DNA from: Micromonospora profundi
Lineage (GTDB): Bacteria; Actinomycetota; Actinomycetes; Mycobacteriales; Micromonosporaceae
Reading direction: 5' to 3'
DNA: 64,000 nucleotides
Assembly: GCF_011927785.1 (NCBI RefSeq)
Contig: NZ_JAATJK010000001.1
Location: 2,666,001 to 2,730,000 of the forward strand
Shown here one piece after another: positions 8,145-16,757 of this stretch. Within the stretch, counting starts at the first letter, position 1; each line of letters begins with the position of its first letter. The notes under the pieces were generated by a model, which did not search any database, was not told the DNA's origin, and worked only from the letters and a program-made list of their open reading frames with translations. The position numbers and the translations under genes are program-made.

Positions 8145-9122
8145 ATGCGAACCACCACGCTGGGCAGTGCGGGACCCGAGGTCGGCGTCATCGGCCTCGG
8201 GTGCATGGGCATGAGCCACGGATACGACATCACCGGTCCCCGCGACGACGACACGTCGATCGCCGTGATCCGACAGGCGCTGGACCTGGGTGCCACGCTT
8301 ATCGACACGTCCGACGTGTACGGGCCGTACACGAACGAGGATCTGGTGGGGCGGGCGCTGGCCGGCGGCCACCGGGAGCGGGCCGTCCTGGCGACCAAGG
8401 TCGGCCTGGTGACCACCTCCCCCACCGGCGGCCCCGGCAACTCACCGAAGATCGGCAACGACGGCCGGCCGGAGCACATCCGCGTGGCGATCGACGCCAG
8501 CCTGCGCCGGCTCGGCACCGACCACGTCGACCTCTACCAGCTGCACCGCGTCGACCCGCAGGTGCCCATCGAGGAGTCCTGGGGTGCGATGGCGGAGGTC
8601 GTCGCGGCGGGCAAGGCGCGGCAGATCGGCCTGTCCGAGGTGACTGTGGAGCAGATCGTGCGGGCTCAGACGGTCCACCCGGTGGCGTCGGTGCAGTCGG
8701 AATTGTCGCTGTGGACCCGTGACCCGTTGACCGAGGTGCTGCCGTACTGCGCGCAGCAGGGCATCGCGTTCCTGCCGTTCTCGCCGCTGGGCAGGGGTTT
8801 CCTCACCGGCCGGTTCACGTCCTTCGACGACCTGCCCGCCGACGACTTCCGCCGTGGCCTGCCGCGTTTCCAACAGGACGCGCTGCGCGCCAACCTGGCC
8901 ATCGTCGCCCGGGTCCGCGAGATCGCCGACCGGGCCGGGCTCAGCCCCGCGCAGGTCGCTCTCGCGTGGGTGGTCGCCCAGGGCGAGCAGGTCATTCCGA
9001 TCCCCGGCACGAAGACCCCGAAGTACCTTGTGGACAACTGCGCGGCCGGCGACGTGCGGCTCAGCGCCGAGGACCTGGCCGACCTCGACGCCCTGCCCGC
9101 GCCCGAGGGTGGACGCTACTGA
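8145..9122 (+). CDS. Aldo/keto reductase (AKR13-like)
   Basis: The 325-aa TIM-barrel oxidoreductase has the AKR signature: GLGCMGMSHGY near the N-terminus, catalytic Asp-Tyr in TLIDTSDVYGPYTNEDLVG, Lys in VLATKVG, and His in LYQLHRVDP. The late PIPGTKTPKYLVDN loop binds NADPH. It would reduce an aldehyde or ketone; the substrate cannot be predicted. It is divergent from the ArsR operon across a shared operator, so it may belong to the same response. A long hairpin follows the gene. Confidence 0.93.
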   Translation: MRTTTLGSAGPEVGVIGLGCMGMSHGYDITGPRDDDTSIAVIRQALDLGATLIDTSDVYGPYTNEDLVGRALAGGHRERAVLATKVGLVTTSPTGGPGNSPKIGNDGRPEHIRVAIDASLRRLGTDHVDLYQLHRVDPQVPIEESWGAMAEVVAAGKARQIGLSEVTVEQIVRAQTVHPVASVQSELSLWTRDPLTEVLPYCAQQGIAFLPFSPLGRGFLTGRFTSFDDLPADDFRRGLPRFQQDALRANLAIVARVREIADRAGLSPAQVALAWVVAQGEQVIPIPGTKTPKYLVDNCAAGDVRLSAEDLADLDALPAPEGGRY

Positions 9123-9140
9123 CCATCGCCGCCCTGACGC

Positions 9141-9179
9141 CGGGCTGGTCGCGGACCACACTGGTCCGCGACCAGCCCG
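9141..9179. terminator. Bidirectional terminator hairpin
   Basis: An 18-bp perfect stem (9141-9158 with 9162-9179, core GGGCTGGTCGCGGACCA) has a 3-nt CAC loop. It lies between the convergent reductase and DUF2071 genes and can serve both strands. Confidence 0.85.
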
Positions 9180-9190
9180 ACCCGCCGTGG

Positions 9191-9937
9191 TCAGGCGGGC
9201 CGGGCGTCGGCGTCCACCGGTGGGCCGAACCGCACGCCGACGCCTGGGGAATACAGCACGCTGACCGGAGGCCCGGCCGGTGTCGGCAGCCCGGCGGCGG
9301 TGACCAGTTCGTCGTCAAGGTGCAGCAGTTCGGCGCGGTGCAGTGGCCAGCGCGGATGCCAGTTCGGCAGGTGCAGCGTGCGCCCGTACGCCCGGGTGTG
9401 CAGCCCCCAACGGGCCGTGACGAAATGCTCAAGCGGCGTCGGTTCGGCGATCGCCTCCCCCACCCGAACCACCATCCGGCTCGTCGTGCCTGCCGGGCCG
9501 GGCCAACGTCGCCGGCACCGGTAGGTGAGCCGGTCACCGTCGCGGTCCACCCCCATCGAGGACCAGAGGTACGGCAGGCGCAGCGTCGCCTGGGCGACAA
9601 GCACGGGAACGAGGCGGGACGCGTCAAGCGACCGGAACACCACAGCACGCCGTCCGTTGGCGTCGACCGAGTAGAGCCGGACGTTCGTCTCCCAGAACGT
9701 GCCGAAGTACGGCACCGCCGGCCCACGGCCGAAGCCCAGCCCCACCATCCGAAAGCCGATCAGACCGACGTAGGTGACGCCGTCGATGGTGTCCGGCCGG
9801 GTCCCGACGGGCAGCAGCGGCGCGACGGTCTCCGGGGTGACCGCCCAGTGCAGGAACGTGAGGTCCTCCCAGCGCTGCCGTAGGACCGCCCACGGGAACG
9901 ACTGTCGGGGCGCGATGTCGACCGGCTCGATGTCCAC
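9191..9937 (-). CDS. DUF2071 (YqjF-family) protein
   Basis: The 248-aa protein matches the YqjF/DUF2071 family of unknown function, an acetoacetate-decarboxylase-like fold. Visible features are W-rich FPWAVLRQRWEDLTFLHW at the N-terminus, VAPLLPVGTRPDTIDG, and the mid-protein VPYFGTFWETNVRLYSVD and PYLWSSMGVDRDGD blocks. No signal peptide or membrane segment is seen. It stands alone on the minus strand, about 37 bp from the AlkZ-like gene; co-transcription with that gene is possible. Function is not inferred beyond the family. Confidence 0.85.
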   Translation of the reverse strand: MDIEPVDIAPRQSFPWAVLRQRWEDLTFLHWAVTPETVAPLLPVGTRPDTIDGVTYVGLIGFRMVGLGFGRGPAVPYFGTFWETNVRLYSVDANGRRAVVFRSLDASRLVPVLVAQATLRLPYLWSSMGVDRDGDRLTYRCRRRWPGPAGTTSRMVVRVGEAIAEPTPLEHFVTARWGLHTRAYGRTLHLPNWHPRWPLHRAELLHLDDELVTAAGLPTPAGPPVSVLYSPGVGVRFGPPVDADARPA

Positions 9938-9974
9938 GCTTCCATCCTGACTCAGGGCTCGGGCGGGACCGGCA

Positions 9975-11135
9975 TCAGGCGTGCGGGCCGACGCTCACCG
10001 TGCCAATGGTCAGCGCCGCCCTGCCCTCCAGGATCTGGCCGACCCGATCGACCTCGTCCTCCAACTCCCGCCGCCGACCCGGGTCGAGTGCCTGCAACGG
10101 CTCGACAGTGACGTGGATCGCGCGGCCGGAGCGGCGTTGGTGCCACACGCCCGAGACCACCCCGTCGACAAGCAGCACCGGAAAGTTGCCGGCCTGGCCA
10201 CGAGCCAGCGCCCGCTCGGCCGCGACGCCCGGATAGAGCCGCTCGCGCGGATGGCAGCCAACCGCGTACGCGTCGAAGTAGGGCAGGAGCCGCAACCCGG
10301 ACGGCGGGTCGGTCGGGAAGTCGGTGTCGTTGGCGGCCACCCATGCCTGCGCGCCCTCCACTGTCACCTCGGCCAGGTCGATGGAGTCGAACAGCGACGT
10401 CGCCCACCGCACCGGCGCCGCGAGCCACTTGGCGAACTGCGCCGGGGTGGCTGGCCCGTAGGCGAACAGATATCGGCGGGCGAGATCGGTCAGGGCGGCG
10501 TGGCCGGCCATCGGTGCGAAGCCGGGGAGCCAGCGCGTCGGGCTGGTGTAGGTGATGGCGCGACCCCGTGTCGGGCCGAAGCAGATCACCCCTGCCCGGC
10601 TGGCGGTCGCCATCGCCGCCATCCACCGCGGCCACAGGTCCTGGAATGCCTCCATGACCCGCTCACCGGCCCACGGGCCGGTGCGGGCGACGATCTCCTC
10701 GGTCAACTCGGCGGTGGTCAACTCGGCCTCGGCCAACGCGTCACCGATGGCGGCGAGGACCTGCCCGGTCTGCTCGGGCGTCAACAGGTGGCGGCTCTGC
10801 TCCCACGACGGAGGCGGTATCGCGGTGAGCGCGCCGATCCACATCGGCAGGTCCGCGGCGGCCAGCAGGTGCACAGTCCCGCGCGGTCCACGGGTCTTGA
10901 CCAGGGTGCGGTCCGTCCAGAGCGCCTGTCGCACAAGGGCGCGGGTGGCACCAGGCACCCGGAGCCCGATCGACAGCTCGGCGGCGGAGGCGACCTGGGC
11001 GTGCGCGCCGCACATCGCGGACACCACATCGGCGACGCCCTCGGCGCCCGGTGGCGACTCGGGTGACGTCCGCGCCGAGAGCCCGTGCCGGGCGAGACGC
11101 CGGGCCGACACCTGCGCCCAGCTCAGGTCGGTCAT
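9975..11135 (-). CDS. Winged-helix HTH_42 protein, AlkZ-like DNA glycosylase family
   Basis: The 386-aa protein has the HTH_42 (YcaQ/AlkZ) layout: N-terminal helices (SWAQVSARRLARHGL), a region with GAHAQVASAAELSIGLR, then GTVHLLAAADLPMWIGAL, and C-terminal LLPYFDAYAVGCHPRERLYPG and ILVDG-like strands (FPVLLVDGVVSGVWHQRRSGR). Family members studied in Streptomyces unhook DNA crosslinks through a QxQ catalytic motif. Here the equivalent position by eye reads HxQ (residues 45-47), so a standard glycosylase activity is uncertain. It may be a general DNA-damage protein. The gene is divergent from the sigma-factor gene. Confidence 0.8.
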   Translation of the reverse strand: MTDLSWAQVSARRLARHGLSARTSPESPPGAEGVADVVSAMCGAHAQVASAAELSIGLRVPGATRALVRQALWTDRTLVKTRGPRGTVHLLAAADLPMWIGALTAIPPPSWEQSRHLLTPEQTGQVLAAIGDALAEAELTTAELTEEIVARTGPWAGERVMEAFQDLWPRWMAAMATASRAGVICFGPTRGRAITYTSPTRWLPGFAPMAGHAALTDLARRYLFAYGPATPAQFAKWLAAPVRWATSLFDSIDLAEVTVEGAQAWVAANDTDFPTDPPSGLRLLPYFDAYAVGCHPRERLYPGVAAERALARGQAGNFPVLLVDGVVSGVWHQRRSGRAIHVTVEPLQALDPGRRRELEDEVDRVGQILEGRAALTIGTVSVGPHA

Positions 11136-11328
11136 CGCAGGCTCCCGCGGTGGGCGTGGCTGTCGGCGCGGATCCCCATGACGCCCACGCTATGGCCGGG
11201 GTACGTCAGTTTCCGGCCGGCACCAGCTGACCCGGACCGCGCACCATCACCCGCCGTACGCTGGTACGGGCGATGCGGCCGACCAAAACGCCCAGAACGC
11301 CACAAGCGGAACGCCAGGGGGCGCGATC

Positions 11329-12273
11329 GTGACACAGGGTGACGCGGAGCTGGTCCTGCTCGCGCAGGCGGGCGACGCGGCGGCGCTCGGCGCGCTGCTG
11401 GCCCGGCACGAAGCAGCCATGCGGGCCGTGGCGGTGAGCGTGCTCGGCTACGGTCCGGACGCCGAGGACGCGGTCCAGGACGCCGTCGTCGTCGCGCTAC
11501 GTCGCATCGGTGACGTCCGCGACCCGGCCGCCGTCGGCCCGTGGCTACGCATGATCGTCCGCAACAACAGTCGGACGGCACTGCATCGGCCCCGCCCGGT
11601 CCCGGTGGCCGAGCCGGAGTGGTTCGCCGGCCCCTCCGACACGCCCACCCCGGAGCAGGCACTCGCCCGGGGAGCGATGCGCGACTGGGTGTGGCACGCC
11701 ATCGGGCAGTTGTCCGAAACTGATCGACTCGTCACCCTCCTGCGGTATTTCAGCGACGCGTCCTCGTACGAGCAGATCGCCGCTGTCTGCGGCGTGCCTG
11801 TCGGCACCGTCCGCAGCCGCCTCAACCACGCGCGCCGGGCGCTCGCCGGCGGTCTACGAGCGGCGGCGACCGCGGCGCATGCCGACGTCACCGCCGCGAA
11901 CGAGGCCCGGTGGCGCGACGGCCGCGACGTGATCGCCACGGCGATGCGCGGCGACTTCGACAAGGTGGTCCGGGACAGTTGGTGGCCGGACGCCGAGATG
12001 ATCGTGCCGGGTGGCCGGCGCGGCGGCCGTGACCTCGCGGTCGCCGGCATGACCCGCGACCTGACCGCCGGGGTACGCCAGCGGCTGCGCAACGTGGTGG
12101 CCAGCGGTGACGTGCTGATCTGGGAGACCGACCTGATCAGCCCGCCGGACGACCCGGAGCACTGCCCTCCCGGTGCGCTGTGGCTGCAGGTGCTGCGTGC
12201 GGGCCGGGTGCGCCGGCTCACCCTCTTCCACCCCGTCCCGGCGCGCGGGGCCCGCCCACCGGCGCTTGTCTGA
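11329..12273 (+). CDS. ECF-type RNA polymerase sigma factor with SnoaL/NTF2-like C-terminal extension
   Basis: The 314-aa protein starts at GTG 11329 behind a GGGGGC ribosome site. Sigma region 2 is at ~25-75 (GYGPDAEDAVQDAVVVALRR, then PWLRMIVRN), and region 4 is at ~125-175 (LSETDRLVTLLRYFSDASSYEQIAAVCGVPVGTVRSRLNHARR). The last ~130 residues (MRGDFDKVVRDSWWPDAEMIVPGG to LTLFHP) look like a SnoaL/NTF2-fold domain, as in ECF groups that sense through such an extension instead of a separate anti-sigma factor. No anti-sigma gene is adjacent. Its target promoters are unknown. The next gene, a hydrolase, is on the same strand 113 bp downstream. Confidence 0.88.
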   Translation: MTQGDAELVLLAQAGDAAALGALLARHEAAMRAVAVSVLGYGPDAEDAVQDAVVVALRRIGDVRDPAAVGPWLRMIVRNNSRTALHRPRPVPVAEPEWFAGPSDTPTPEQALARGAMRDWVWHAIGQLSETDRLVTLLRYFSDASSYEQIAAVCGVPVGTVRSRLNHARRALAGGLRAAATAAHADVTAANEARWRDGRDVIATAMRGDFDKVVRDSWWPDAEMIVPGGRRGGRDLAVAGMTRDLTAGVRQRLRNVVASGDVLIWETDLISPPDDPEHCPPGALWLQVLRAGRVRRLTLFHPVPARGARPPALV

Positions 12274-12386
12274 GGAAGTTTTCCCGACCGGGCGAACTTT
12301 CCGCCCGACCCCCGCATCTGGTCTGCGACCAGTCATCACCTGCCGCGTCGGCACGGCCGCGCGGCTCATCGATCGGGGAAAACTCC

Positions 12387-13265
12387 ATGGGTTCCACAGG
12401 CCACGACGTCGGCGCGCTCACACGCCACGAGATCAGCGTCGGTGGCGTCCGGCAGGTCTACCACGTCGCCGGCACCGGCCCGATCTGCGTGGCGCACTCC
12501 GGCGGCCCCGGCATCGAGTGGGCCTACCTGCGGATGCCGCGCCTGGAAGAGCACTTCACGATGGTGTACGTCGAGCCGGTCGGCACGGGCGCCTCCGGGC
12601 GGCTCGACGACGCGTCCGACTACCGTCTCGACACGTACGTCCGGTTCCTCGCCGCCGTCGTCGACGACCTCGGCGAGCCCAGGGTGCACCTACTCGGGCA
12701 CTCACACGGCGGCTTCGTCGTCCAGCGGTACGCGCTGGCGCACCCGGACCGGGTCGCCGGTCTCGCCCTGTACGACACCTCGCCGGTCACCGGCGCCGAG
12801 TTCTGGGGCGAGGCGATGGCCAACCTCGGCGCGTACCCGCTGCGGCACCCGCACCGGCCGGAGGCGGCGGCGATCCCGGCTGCCTTCGGGCAGATCGGCG
12901 GCGCCACCGACGACGAGACGTTGGGCGCCGCGCTGCGTGCCGCCGTGCCTGCCTACTTCGCGGACTTCTGGGGCCGGCAGGACGAGTTCGCCCCGTTCCA
13001 GGCCGCCGTGCGGATCTCGGCGGCGCCTGCGGACGCGCAGGACCCCACGCCCTTCGACGTACGCGACAGGCTCGGTGAGATCACCGTGCCCGTCGTGGTG
13101 ATCGTCGGCGCGTACGACTTCATCTGCGGGCCACGCTGGGCCGAGCAGTTGCACGACGGGCTCAAGGATTCGCGTCTGGTGCTGCTGGAGCGCAGCGGGC
13201 ACTTCGGGCACATCGAGCAGCCGGCGGAGTTCGCTCAGGCTGTGGTGGAGCTGCTGCACCGCTGA
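12387..13265 (+). CDS. Alpha/beta hydrolase (proline iminopeptidase-like)
   Basis: The 292-aa alpha/beta-hydrolase has an oxyanion-hole region HSGGPGIEW, the nucleophile elbow GHSHGG, a late acid in VIVGAYDFICGP and the catalytic His in SGHFGHIE. HGGPG-type motifs are typical of proline iminopeptidases and related esterases. It is cytoplasmic, with no signal peptide. ATG 12387 has a GGGGAAAA stretch upstream; the in-frame extension to 12180 lies inside the sigma-factor gene and I rejected it. The substrate cannot be assigned. It may be co-transcribed with the sigma factor, and a hairpin follows. Confidence 0.88.
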   Translation: MGSTGHDVGALTRHEISVGGVRQVYHVAGTGPICVAHSGGPGIEWAYLRMPRLEEHFTMVYVEPVGTGASGRLDDASDYRLDTYVRFLAAVVDDLGEPRVHLLGHSHGGFVVQRYALAHPDRVAGLALYDTSPVTGAEFWGEAMANLGAYPLRHPHRPEAAAIPAAFGQIGGATDDETLGAALRAAVPAYFADFWGRQDEFAPFQAAVRISAAPADAQDPTPFDVRDRLGEITVPVVVIVGAYDFICGPRWAEQLHDGLKDSRLVLLERSGHFGHIEQPAEFAQAVVELLHR

Positions 13266-13271
13266 AACGGC

Positions 13272-13317
13272 GCACCGCCGCGCCCGACACCGTGATGGGC
13301 GTCGCGCGCGGCGGTGC
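13272..13317. terminator. Bidirectional terminator hairpin
   Basis: Perfect 12-bp arms GCACCGCCGCGC (13272-13283) and its complement (13306-13317) enclose a 22-nt loop. It lies between the convergent hydrolase and exporter genes. Confidence 0.65.
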
Positions 13318-13323
13318 TGTCGC

Positions 13324-14898
13324 TCAGTGGATGATGACAGGCGTCTTGACCTGCTCCCCCTGCTCGTCGTCGAGTTGCGCCCGCTGACGCCGACGCGGCA
13401 GCAGGGCGGCCGGGATGAACGTGAGCACCACAAGCCCGAACGCCACCCAGAACGTGTGGGCGAACGACTTCGCGGCGAAGTCGAGCCCGCGCTCGATGAT
13501 GGACGGGTCGACCTGCTGGAGCAGCTCCGGCCGCTGCTGGGCGGCGATGGCCAGCCCCGCCTCGGTGAGCGGAGCGCCGCTCGGGTCCACCGCCCCGGGG
13601 ATCGGCCGGGAGCCGTTCAGCTCGTTGGTGAGGATCACCGACATGACGGCGGCGCCGACCGAGCCGCCGATCTGCTGGAGGATGTTGACGAGCGTCGAGC
13701 CACGCGCCACCTCCTGCGCCTGCAACGTCCGCAACGCCGACGTCATGATCGGCATCATGGTGCCGCCCATGCCCAGACCCATCACGAACAGCGACGCGCC
13801 GAGCACCCAGTACGAGGTCTGCGCGTCGACCTGCGTGAAGCTGAAGAACCCGATCACGATCAGCGCCAGCGCGAACGGCACGGTACGGCCGATGGGCACC
13901 CGGTCGGCGAGCGTCCCGGCGATCGGCATCGTGATCATCGCGCCGAGCCCCTGGGGTGCGATGAGCAGACCGGCGGCCAGCGTCGACTCGCCGCGCACCT
14001 GGAGGAAGTAGCTCGGGAACAACAGGCCGGCGCCCATGAACGCGATGATGAACACGAACAGGGTCACCGAGGCGATCGTCAGGTTGCGGTTGCGGAACAG
14101 CCGCAGGTCCAGCAGCGGGTGCCGGGGCCTGAAGGAGTAGAGCACGAACGCCACCACAAGCGCGCCGCCGACGAGCATCGGCGCCCACACCTTGGTTTCG
14201 GCGAACGTGCCCGTCTCCGGCAGCGACGAGACGCCGTAGAGGAACAGGGCGAGGCCGGGCGAGAGCATCAGCATGCCGAGGAAGTCGAACGACTCCGACG
14301 GCTCGGGCGCGTCCTTCGGCAGGGCCATCTGCGCATAGATCAGGGCGACGACACCGATCGGCAGGTTGATCAGGAAGATCCAGTGCCAGCTCGCCACGTC
14401 GATCAGCCAGCCGCCGAGGATCGGGCCACCGATCGGCCCGAGCAGCATCGGGATGCCGAGGACTGCCATAAGGCGGCCGATCCGGTGCGGGCCGGCCGCC
14501 CGGGTCATGATGGTCATGCCCAACGGCATGAGCATGCCGCCGCCGAGACCCTGCAGCACGCGGTAGGCGATCAGTTCGCCGATCGAGTCGGCGGTGGCGC
14601 ACAGCCCGGACCCGATGGTGAACAGCGCGAGCGCCACCATGTAGAGGCGTTTGGTGCCGAACCGGTCGGCTGCCCACCCGCTGAGCGGGATCACAGTGGC
14701 CAGCGCCAGCGTGTAGCCGGTCATCGTCCACGCGACGCGCGCGTAGGTCGCGTCGAACTCGCTCTGGAACGTGGGCAGCGCCACGCTGACCACCGTCACG
14801 TCGAGGATCGACATGATCGCGCCAAGGACGACGACGCCTGCCACCTTGAGAACTGCGGCGTCGAGCTTGTCCGAGGTCGCGACGGATTGCTGTGTCAC
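13324..14898 (-). CDS. DHA2-family (EmrB/QacA) MFS drug exporter
   Basis: The 524-aa membrane protein has about 14 hydrophobic segments, the DHA2 length. Motifs include LDVTVVSVALP in TM1, the motif-A loop SGWAADRFGTKR after TM2, and the antiporter motif C region GIPMLLGPIGGPILGGWLI in TM5. It would expel drugs or cationic compounds by proton exchange. The start is GTG 14898 behind AGGAGA. The last ~60 residues form a charged cytoplasmic tail. No dedicated regulator is adjacent; the divergent aldehyde dehydrogenase is 340 bp away. Confidence 0.93.
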   Translation of the reverse strand: MTQQSVATSDKLDAAVLKVAGVVVLGAIMSILDVTVVSVALPTFQSEFDATYARVAWTMTGYTLALATVIPLSGWAADRFGTKRLYMVALALFTIGSGLCATADSIGELIAYRVLQGLGGGMLMPLGMTIMTRAAGPHRIGRLMAVLGIPMLLGPIGGPILGGWLIDVASWHWIFLINLPIGVVALIYAQMALPKDAPEPSESFDFLGMLMLSPGLALFLYGVSSLPETGTFAETKVWAPMLVGGALVVAFVLYSFRPRHPLLDLRLFRNRNLTIASVTLFVFIIAFMGAGLLFPSYFLQVRGESTLAAGLLIAPQGLGAMITMPIAGTLADRVPIGRTVPFALALIVIGFFSFTQVDAQTSYWVLGASLFVMGLGMGGTMMPIMTSALRTLQAQEVARGSTLVNILQQIGGSVGAAVMSVILTNELNGSRPIPGAVDPSGAPLTEAGLAIAAQQRPELLQQVDPSIIERGLDFAAKSFAHTFWVAFGLVVLTFIPAALLPRRRQRAQLDDEQGEQVKTPVIIH

Positions 14899-15238
14899 AA
14901 ACTCTCCTGAGGTCGGTTGAACACGCGTTGGTCGGCGGTGGCGGTGCCGCGCCTACCAGGCGCAGGGCGCGGCGTAACAGGACGACGACGCGCGCAGGCA
15001 GACTATCCGCCGGTTGTGACGTCGCGCCGCTGGGTTTCGTGACGCCGAGCGGTGACGGATCCGTTCGGCCGTTCGATTACGGCCGGTTGTCGGGGTGTCA
15101 ATCAGTTGGCGAGGCGATCGAGCCGTCTGCCAGCACCGAACGGCAGGCGACCCGAGGCCCAAGCGCTCAGCCAGGGACCGCGAATCCGTGGATCAACCGC
15201 ACCTGGTTGGGGGTTCAGGCCGGTGTCACGGTCGGTGC
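14899..15238. other. 340-bp intergenic stretch without a recognised element
   Basis: This divergent space between the exporter and the aldehyde dehydrogenase must hold both promoters, but I see no clear -35/-10 pair, strong palindrome or small ORF with a ribosome site. Short AT-richer patches lie near 15075-15110. Confidence 0.5.
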
Positions 15239-16663
15239 ATGACCACTTCCACCCACACCGTCACCGGCCACTGGATCGGTGGCGAGACACTCGCCGGCTC
15301 GGCCGGCACCCTTCCCGTCGTGAACCCGGCGACCGGCGACGTCGTCGCCGAAACCCCGGCCGGCACCGCCGCCGACGTCGACCGGGCCGTCGCCGCCGCC
15401 CGGGCGGCCTTCCCCGACTGGGCGGCGACCGCCCCGGCGCAGCGGGCCGAGGTGCTGCGCCGCCTGGGCGCCGGCCTCGCCGCCCGCCAGGAGGAGATCG
15501 CGGCGGTGATCACCGCCGAGATGGGCTCCCCGATCGGGATGTCCCGGACCGCTCAGGTCGCCTTCCCCGCCGCGGTGATCGAGTCCGTGGCCGGCCTGGC
15601 CGACGACTTCGCCTGGACCGAGGAGGTCGGCAACTCGCTGATCGTCCGCGAGCCGATCGGCGTGGTCGGCGCGATCACCCCGTGGAACTTCCCGCTGCAG
15701 CAGATCGTCTCCAAGCTGGCGCCGGCGCTGCTCGGGGGCAACACGATGGTCTTCAAGCCGTCCGAGAACGCCCCGTTGACCGCGCGGATCCTCGCCGAGG
15801 TGGCCGCGGAGGCGGGCGTACCGGCGGGCGTGTTCAACGTGGTGTACGGCACCGGGGCGGTTGTCGGTGAGGCGATCTCCGCCCACCCGGACATCGACAT
15901 GATCTCCTTTACCGGCTCCACCCGGGCCGGACGACACATCTCCGAGGTGGCGGCGCAGACCGTCAAGCGGGTCACGCTGGAACTGGGCGGCAAGGGCGCG
16001 ACCATCATCCTCGACGACGCCGACCTGCCCTCGGCGGTCACCACGGGCATGCTGATGGCGTTCGCCAACGGCGGGCAGGTCTGCGGCGCGTGGCCCCGGA
16101 TGCTGGTGCCCGCCTCCCGGCAGGACGAGGTCGTCGCACTGGCCGTCGAGGCGGCCCGGCAGCACATCGTCGGCGACCCGACCGACGAGACCACCCGAAT
16201 CGGGCCGATGGCGTCCGAGGCGCACCGCCAGAAGGTGCTCGGGTACATCGAACGGGGCATCGCCGACGGTGCCCGCCTCGTGCTCGGTGGCCCGGACCGG
16301 CCCGCCGGCCTGCCGAACGGCGCCTACGTCCAGCCGACGATCTTCGCCGACGTCGACCCGACGTCCGCGATCGCCCAGGAGGAGATCTTCGGCCCGGTGC
16401 TGACGATCATCCCGTATGCCGACGAGGACGAGGCCGTGGCTATCGCCAACGGCACGCTGTACGGGCTGACCAGCGGCGTCTTCGGAGAGCCGGAGCACGC
16501 GCTGGCGGTCGCCCGGCGGCTACGCGTGGGCCAGGTAGACGTCAACGCCGGCCACTGGAACCCGCTCGCGCCGTTCGGCGGCTACCGGCAGTCCGGCAAC
16601 GGCCGGGAGTTCGGCCGCTTCGGTCTGGAGGAGTTCCTGGAGATCAAGTCCATCCAACGCTGA
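15239..16663 (+). CDS. NAD(P)-dependent aldehyde dehydrogenase
   Basis: The 474-aa enzyme has all key ALDH features: PWNFPLQQIVSKLAPALLGGNTMVFKPSE (cofactor binding), FTGSTRAGRHI, general base Glu in LELGGKG, and catalytic Cys in GGQVCGAWPRM. The C-terminal PFGGYRQSGNGREFG block is intact. It would oxidise an aldehyde to the acid; the substrate is unknown. The start at ATG 15239 gives the standard MTTSTHTVTGHWIGG N-terminus; the longer reading from 15095 is not family-like. The gene is followed by a hairpin and an MmyB-type regulator, a frequent pairing with oxidoreductases. Confidence 0.93.
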   Translation: MTTSTHTVTGHWIGGETLAGSAGTLPVVNPATGDVVAETPAGTAADVDRAVAAARAAFPDWAATAPAQRAEVLRRLGAGLAARQEEIAAVITAEMGSPIGMSRTAQVAFPAAVIESVAGLADDFAWTEEVGNSLIVREPIGVVGAITPWNFPLQQIVSKLAPALLGGNTMVFKPSENAPLTARILAEVAAEAGVPAGVFNVVYGTGAVVGEAISAHPDIDMISFTGSTRAGRHISEVAAQTVKRVTLELGGKGATIILDDADLPSAVTTGMLMAFANGGQVCGAWPRMLVPASRQDEVVALAVEAARQHIVGDPTDETTRIGPMASEAHRQKVLGYIERGIADGARLVLGGPDRPAGLPNGAYVQPTIFADVDPTSAIAQEEIFGPVLTIIPYADEDEAVAIANGTLYGLTSGVFGEPEHALAVARRLRVGQVDVNAGHWNPLAPFGGYRQSGNGREFGRFGLEEFLEIKSIQR

Positions 16664-16671
16664 GTCGCCGG

Positions 16672-16698
16672 GTACCCCGGAACACCACACCGGGGTAC
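16672..16698 (+). terminator. Small hairpin after the aldehyde dehydrogenase gene
   Basis: Arms GTACCCCGG (16672-16680) and CCGGGGTAC (16690-16698) are perfect over 9 bp with a 9-nt loop, 8 bp after the stop. It is a terminator or attenuator before the XRE gene. Confidence 0.5.
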
Positions 16699-16757
16699 GC
16701 CTGTTGCAGTCGACGTGCCGGTCCCGCCGGTCCGCCCGGGTGAAGGAGAAGCCAGCC

